A stretch of 64,000 bases of DNA from Hydractinia symbiolongicarpus (lineage: Eukaryota; Cnidaria; Hydrozoa; Anthoathecata; Hydractiniidae): NCBI RefSeq assembly GCF_029227915.1, contig NC_079880.1, forward strand, positions 26,965,501 through 27,029,500. Reading direction: 5' to 3'. Within the stretch, counting starts at the first letter, position 1; each line of letters starts with the position of its first letter. A program made the position numbers and the translations under genes. Positions 61,009 to 64,000 of this stretch are shown one piece after another. The notes under the pieces were generated by a model. That model worked only from the letters and a program-made list of their open reading frames with translations. It was not told where the DNA came from and did not search any database.

Positions 61009-62148
61009 ACATGTTGGTACAAATATGTGACGCAACCGTTGTAACTCAAATGGATTGATACCGCCAAGAAGTCAATGAAATGTAGTTTTTGAAGCTGTCT
61101 CTATTTTTTCAGCGCGAACTAACGGCTGGGATTGGTCCCACAGTAAAAAATGACTTATTTATTTAAATTTTTCAATAAAACGCTACCACAGCGCCCATCG
61201 CAAATCGCTGAGTTCCGGCAATCATGTCAAATTAAGAAAAATTTTATTTCTTGGAGTCCAGTTGGCACCCTTATCACATTTATAAGGTCACAGTCCAAAG
61301 TTACTTCAATTAAGTTCCACAGTCAATCGTTTCACTGTTAAAAGCGACATAACTTAGTAATATCGGAAAGATATCACTAAATACATGTTGGTATGAATAC
61401 GTGACGCAGCCGTTGTATCTCAAACGGATTGATACCGCCACGAAGTCAATGAGATGTAGTTTTTGCAAATGTCTCTATTTCTTCAGTGCGTGCTAACGGC
61501 CAGGATTTGTCACACAGTAAAAAAAGACTTACTTATCTAAATATTTAAAAAAGCGCTACCACAGAGCATAGTGTACTCGCTGAATCCAAGCAATCATGTC
61601 GAATTAAGAAGAATGTTACTTCTTGGAGTCCAATTGTCTCATTTATCACATTTATCAGGTCACAGTCCAAAGTTAGTTTAATTAAGTCCCACCGTCAATC
61701 GTTTCACTGTTAAAAGCGATGCAACCTAGAAATATCAGAAAAATATCGCTAAATACATGTTCGTACGAATATGTGACCCAACCGTTGTAACTCAAATGGA
61801 TTGATACCGCCAAGAAGTCAATGAAATGTAGTTTTTGAAGCTGTCTCTATTTTTTCAGCGCGAACTAACGGCTGGGATTGGTCCCACAGTAAAAAATGAC
61901 TTATTTATTTAAATTTTTAAATGAAGCGCTACCACAGCGCCCAGTGTAATCGCTGAGTTCCGGCAATCATGTCAAATTAAGAAGAATGTTATTTCTTGGA
62001 GTCCAGTTGGCTCATTTATCACATTCATAAGGTCACAGTCCAAAGTTAGTTCAGTTAAGTTGCACAGTCAATCGTTTCACTGTTAAAAGCGATATAACTT
62101 AGTAATATCGGAAAGATATCGCTAAATACATGTTGGTACGAATATGTG
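60768..62148. repeat. 4139 bp satellite super-repeat, third partial copy lacking one 1491 bp tetramer
   Basis: Monomer starts 61009, 61383, 61755. The sequence matches 58120-59500 at offset 2648, dropping to 2647 because the extra T in 'tttcttttgagtcc' is absent here. 2648 is 4139 minus 1491, one tetramer. Markers: 'cccatcgcaaatcgctg' at about 61194, 'ttggtatgaatacgtgac' at 61388, 'catgttcgtacgaatatg' at 61756. The match ends inside the monomer at 62128, which reads 'gacgcaaccgttgtatctc' where the earlier copies read 'gacccaaccgttttaactc'. The 61150-61341 stop-free stretch is a satellite copy, not a gene. Confidence 0.87.
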
Positions 62149-62500
62149 ACGCAACCGTTGTATCTCAAACGGTTTGATACCGCCACGAAATCAATGAGAT
62201 GTAGTTTTTGCGAATATCTCTATTTCTTCAGTGTGTGCTAACGGCCAGGATTGGTCCCACAGTAAAAAAAGACTTATTTAACTAAATTTTTAAAAAAAGC
62301 GCTACCACAGAGAATAGTGTACTCGCTGAATCCAAGCAATCATGTCGAATTAAAAAGAATGTTATTCCTTGGAGTCAAATTGGCTCATTTATCGTATTTA
62401 TAAGGTCACAGTCCAGAATCAGTTCAATTAAGTCCCACAGTCAATCGCTTCACTGTTAAATGCGATACAACTTAGTAATATCGGAAAAAAATCACTAAAT

Positions 62501-62723
62501 ACATGTTGGTACGAATATGTGACCCAACCGTTGTAACTCAAACGGACTGATACCGTTAGAACGTCATTGAAATGTAGTTTTTGATACTGTCTCCATTTCT
62601 TCAGTGCGCGATAATCACATTTATAAGGTCTTAGTCCAAAGTTAGTTCAATTAAGATCCACAGTCAATCGTTTCACTGTTAAAAGCGATATAACTTAGTG
62701 ATATCAGAAAGATATCACTAACT
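62501..62723. repeat. Truncated satellite monomer, 223 bp (about 150 bp deleted)
   Basis: The monomer is normal through 'tttcttcagtgcgcgataa' and then continues with 'tcacatttataaggtc', so the CCAAT-like block, the AT core, the GCGCT dyad and the 'aatcatgtcaaattaag' block are all missing. Only one base of overlap can be placed at the join. Unlike the 268 bp deletion, this one occurs once in the window. Confidence 0.88.
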
Positions 62724-63095
62724 ACATGTTGGTACGATTATGTGACGCAGCCGTTGTATCTCAAACGTATTGATACCGCCACGAAGTCAATGAGATGTAG
62801 TTTTTCAGGACGTCTCTGTTTCTTTAGTGCGTGCTAACGGCCAGGATTGGTCCCACAGTAAAAAAAGACTTATTTATCTAAACTTTCAAAAAAACCGCTA
62901 CCACAGAGCATAGTGTACTCGCTGATCCAAGCAATCATGTCGAATTAAGAAGAATGTATTTCCTTGGAGTCCAATTGACTCATTTATCGCATTTATAAGG
63001 TCACAGTCCAGAATCAGTTCAAATAAGTGCTACAGTCAATCGCTTCACTGTTAAAAGCGATACAACTTAGTAATATCGGACATAAATCACTAAAT

Positions 63096-63532
63096 ACATG
63101 TTGGTACGAATATGTGACGCAACCGTTGTAACTCAAACGGACTGACACCATTAGAAAGTCGGTGAAATGTAGTTTTTGAAACTGTCTCTATTTCTTCAGC
63201 ACGCATTGATACCGCCACGAAGTCAATGAGATGTAGTTTTTGAGAACGTCTCTATTTCTTCAGTGCGTGCTAACGGCCAGGATTGGTCCCACAGTAAAAA
63301 AAGACTTATTTATCTAAACTTTCAGAAAAACCGCTACCACAGAGCATAGTGTACTCGCTAAATCCAAGCAATCATGCCGAATTAAGAAGAATGTATTTCC
63401 TTGGAGTCCAATTGACTCATTTATCGCATTTACAAGGTCACAGTCTAGAATCAGTTCAATTAAGTCCTACAGTCAATCGCTTCACTGTTGAAAGCGATAC
63501 AACTTAGTAATATCGGAAATAAATCACTAAAT
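63096..63532. repeat. Lengthened satellite monomer, 437 bp (64 bp internal duplication)
   Basis: After 'ctatttcttcagcacg' at about 63190 the sequence returns to 'cattgataccgccacgaag' and passes through 'gtagtttttgag' and 'ctatttcttcag' a second time, adding 64 bp. The first pass is of the 'gacaccattagaaagtcgg' type and the second of the 'gccacgaag' type. This too is a join between two subfamilies in shifted register. Confidence 0.88.
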
Positions 63533-64000
63533 ACATGTTGGTACGAATATGTGACGCAACCGTTGTAACTCAAACGGATTGATACCGTTAGAACGTCATT
63601 GAAAGGTAGTTTTTGAAACTGCCTCTATTTCTTCAGGGTGCGATAACGGCTAGGATTGGTCCCACAGTAAAAAATGACTTATTTATCTAAATTTTTAAAT
63701 GAAGCGCTTCCACAGCGCCAAGAGTAGTCGCTGAGTTCCAACAATCATGTCAAATTAAGAAGAATGTTACTTCTTGGAGTCCAATTGTCTCATTTATCAC
63801 ATTTATCAGGCCACAGTCCAAAGTTAGTTTAATTAAGTCCCACCGTCAATCTTTTCACTGTTAAAAGCGATGCAACCTAGCAATATCAGAAAAATATCGC
63901 TAAATACATGTTGGTTCGAATATGTGACCCAACTGTTGTAACTCAAACGGACTGACACCATTAGAAAGTCGGTGAAATGTAGTATTTGAAACTGTTTCTA

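Larger units (their letters stand above)
1..64000. repeat. Satellite DNA array, ~373 bp monomer, about 172 head-to-tail copies
   Basis: Every part of the window aligns to one monomer of about 373 bp, all in the same orientation, with no unique sequence between copies. Marker blocks recur in the same order in nearly every copy: 'acatgttggtacgaatatgt', 'ccgttgtaactcaaacgg', 'attggtcccacag', an AT-rich core near 'aaatttttaaat', 'gctaccacagcgccc', 'aatcatgtcaaattaag', 'tcatttatcacatttata', and 'tttcactgttaaaagcgat'. Start-to-start distances are 372-374 bp for almost all copies. Subfamilies differ by clustered substitutions and are arranged in higher-order repeats, described block by block below. 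Pericentromeric or other heterochromatic satellite DNA of a eukaryote is the natural reading; the family and host are not recognised. No insertion of a transposon or gene interrupts it. Confidence 0.97.
62128..64000. repeat. Disrupted satellite stretch at the right end of the window
   Basis: Monomer starts: 62128, 62501, 62724, 63096, 63533, 63906 (the last runs off the end). Two of five intervals are aberrant (223 and 437 bp), and no HOR period can be followed. Private variants are frequent, such as 'gattatgtgacgcagcc' at 62735, 'tttttcaggacgtctctg' at 62801 and 'gaatgtatttccttgg' at 62951 and 63389. The monomers at 62724 and 63096 share several of these, so one local duplication of about 437 bp is likely. 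The sequence remains satellite to base 64000. Confidence 0.8.

Noticed and set aside
1-64000. CRISPR array
   Set aside because: The repeats are 373 bp and contiguous, with no short direct repeats separated by unique spacers, and there are no cas genes.

Overview
The whole 64 kb is one uninterrupted satellite DNA array. A monomer of about 373 bp is repeated head to tail, always in the same orientation. Using the recurring 'acatgttgg' block (or variants such as 'acatgtggg' and 'acttgttgg') as a ruler, I placed 173 monomer starts by hand, from 6 to 63906. Of the 172 start-to-start intervals, 166 are 367-375 bp, nearly all 372-374; six are aberrant (268, 268, 410, 410, 223 and 437 bp). I found no protein gene, tRNA, rRNA, transposon, CRISPR array or unique sequence. 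The short open stretches (63-76 codons) are stop-free windows inside the monomer, repeated because the monomer is. Base composition is AT-rich (131 G/C in 360 bases counted at 1141-1500, about 36%).

This points to a eukaryotic nuclear genome and to constitutive heterochromatin (centromeric, pericentromeric or subtelomeric), read with long accurate reads. A 373 bp unit is close to two nucleosome repeats. I do not recognise the satellite family and cannot name the host.

The information lies in the higher-order repeat (HOR) layout. From left to right: 1-3 kb, a 6-mer (2236 bp) partly duplicated. 3.06-12.1 kb, a 3.55 kb segment present twice, 5493-5494 bp apart, both copies carrying the same truncated monomer. 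5.5-17.3 kb, an X/Y dimer HOR (about 747 bp) with 4-mer, 6-mer and 3-mer local expansions. 17.3-27.5 kb, mixed subfamilies with several 3-, 4- and 6-mer duplications and early A-B-C trimers. 27.5-35.3 kb, a very regular 1118 bp A-B-C trimer HOR, seven units. 35.3-39.4 kb, irregular. 39.4-43.9 kb, a 2236 bp 6-mer in two copies. 43.0-52.5 kb, a P-Q-R-S tetramer (1491 bp) interspersed with a trimer version (1118 bp) in which Q and R are fused. 52.5-62.1 kb, a 4139 bp unit in two full copies and a third partial one, joined out of register by a 37 bp internal duplication. 62.1-64 kb, a disrupted stretch with one truncated and one lengthened monomer.

There are no genes working together here. The repeated process visible is expansion and homogenisation by unequal exchange, gene conversion and segmental duplication. 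The recurring sequence elements within a monomer are four or five short dyads, an inverted CCAAT pentamer and an AT-rich core, any of which could matter for chromatin or protein binding; that is inference.
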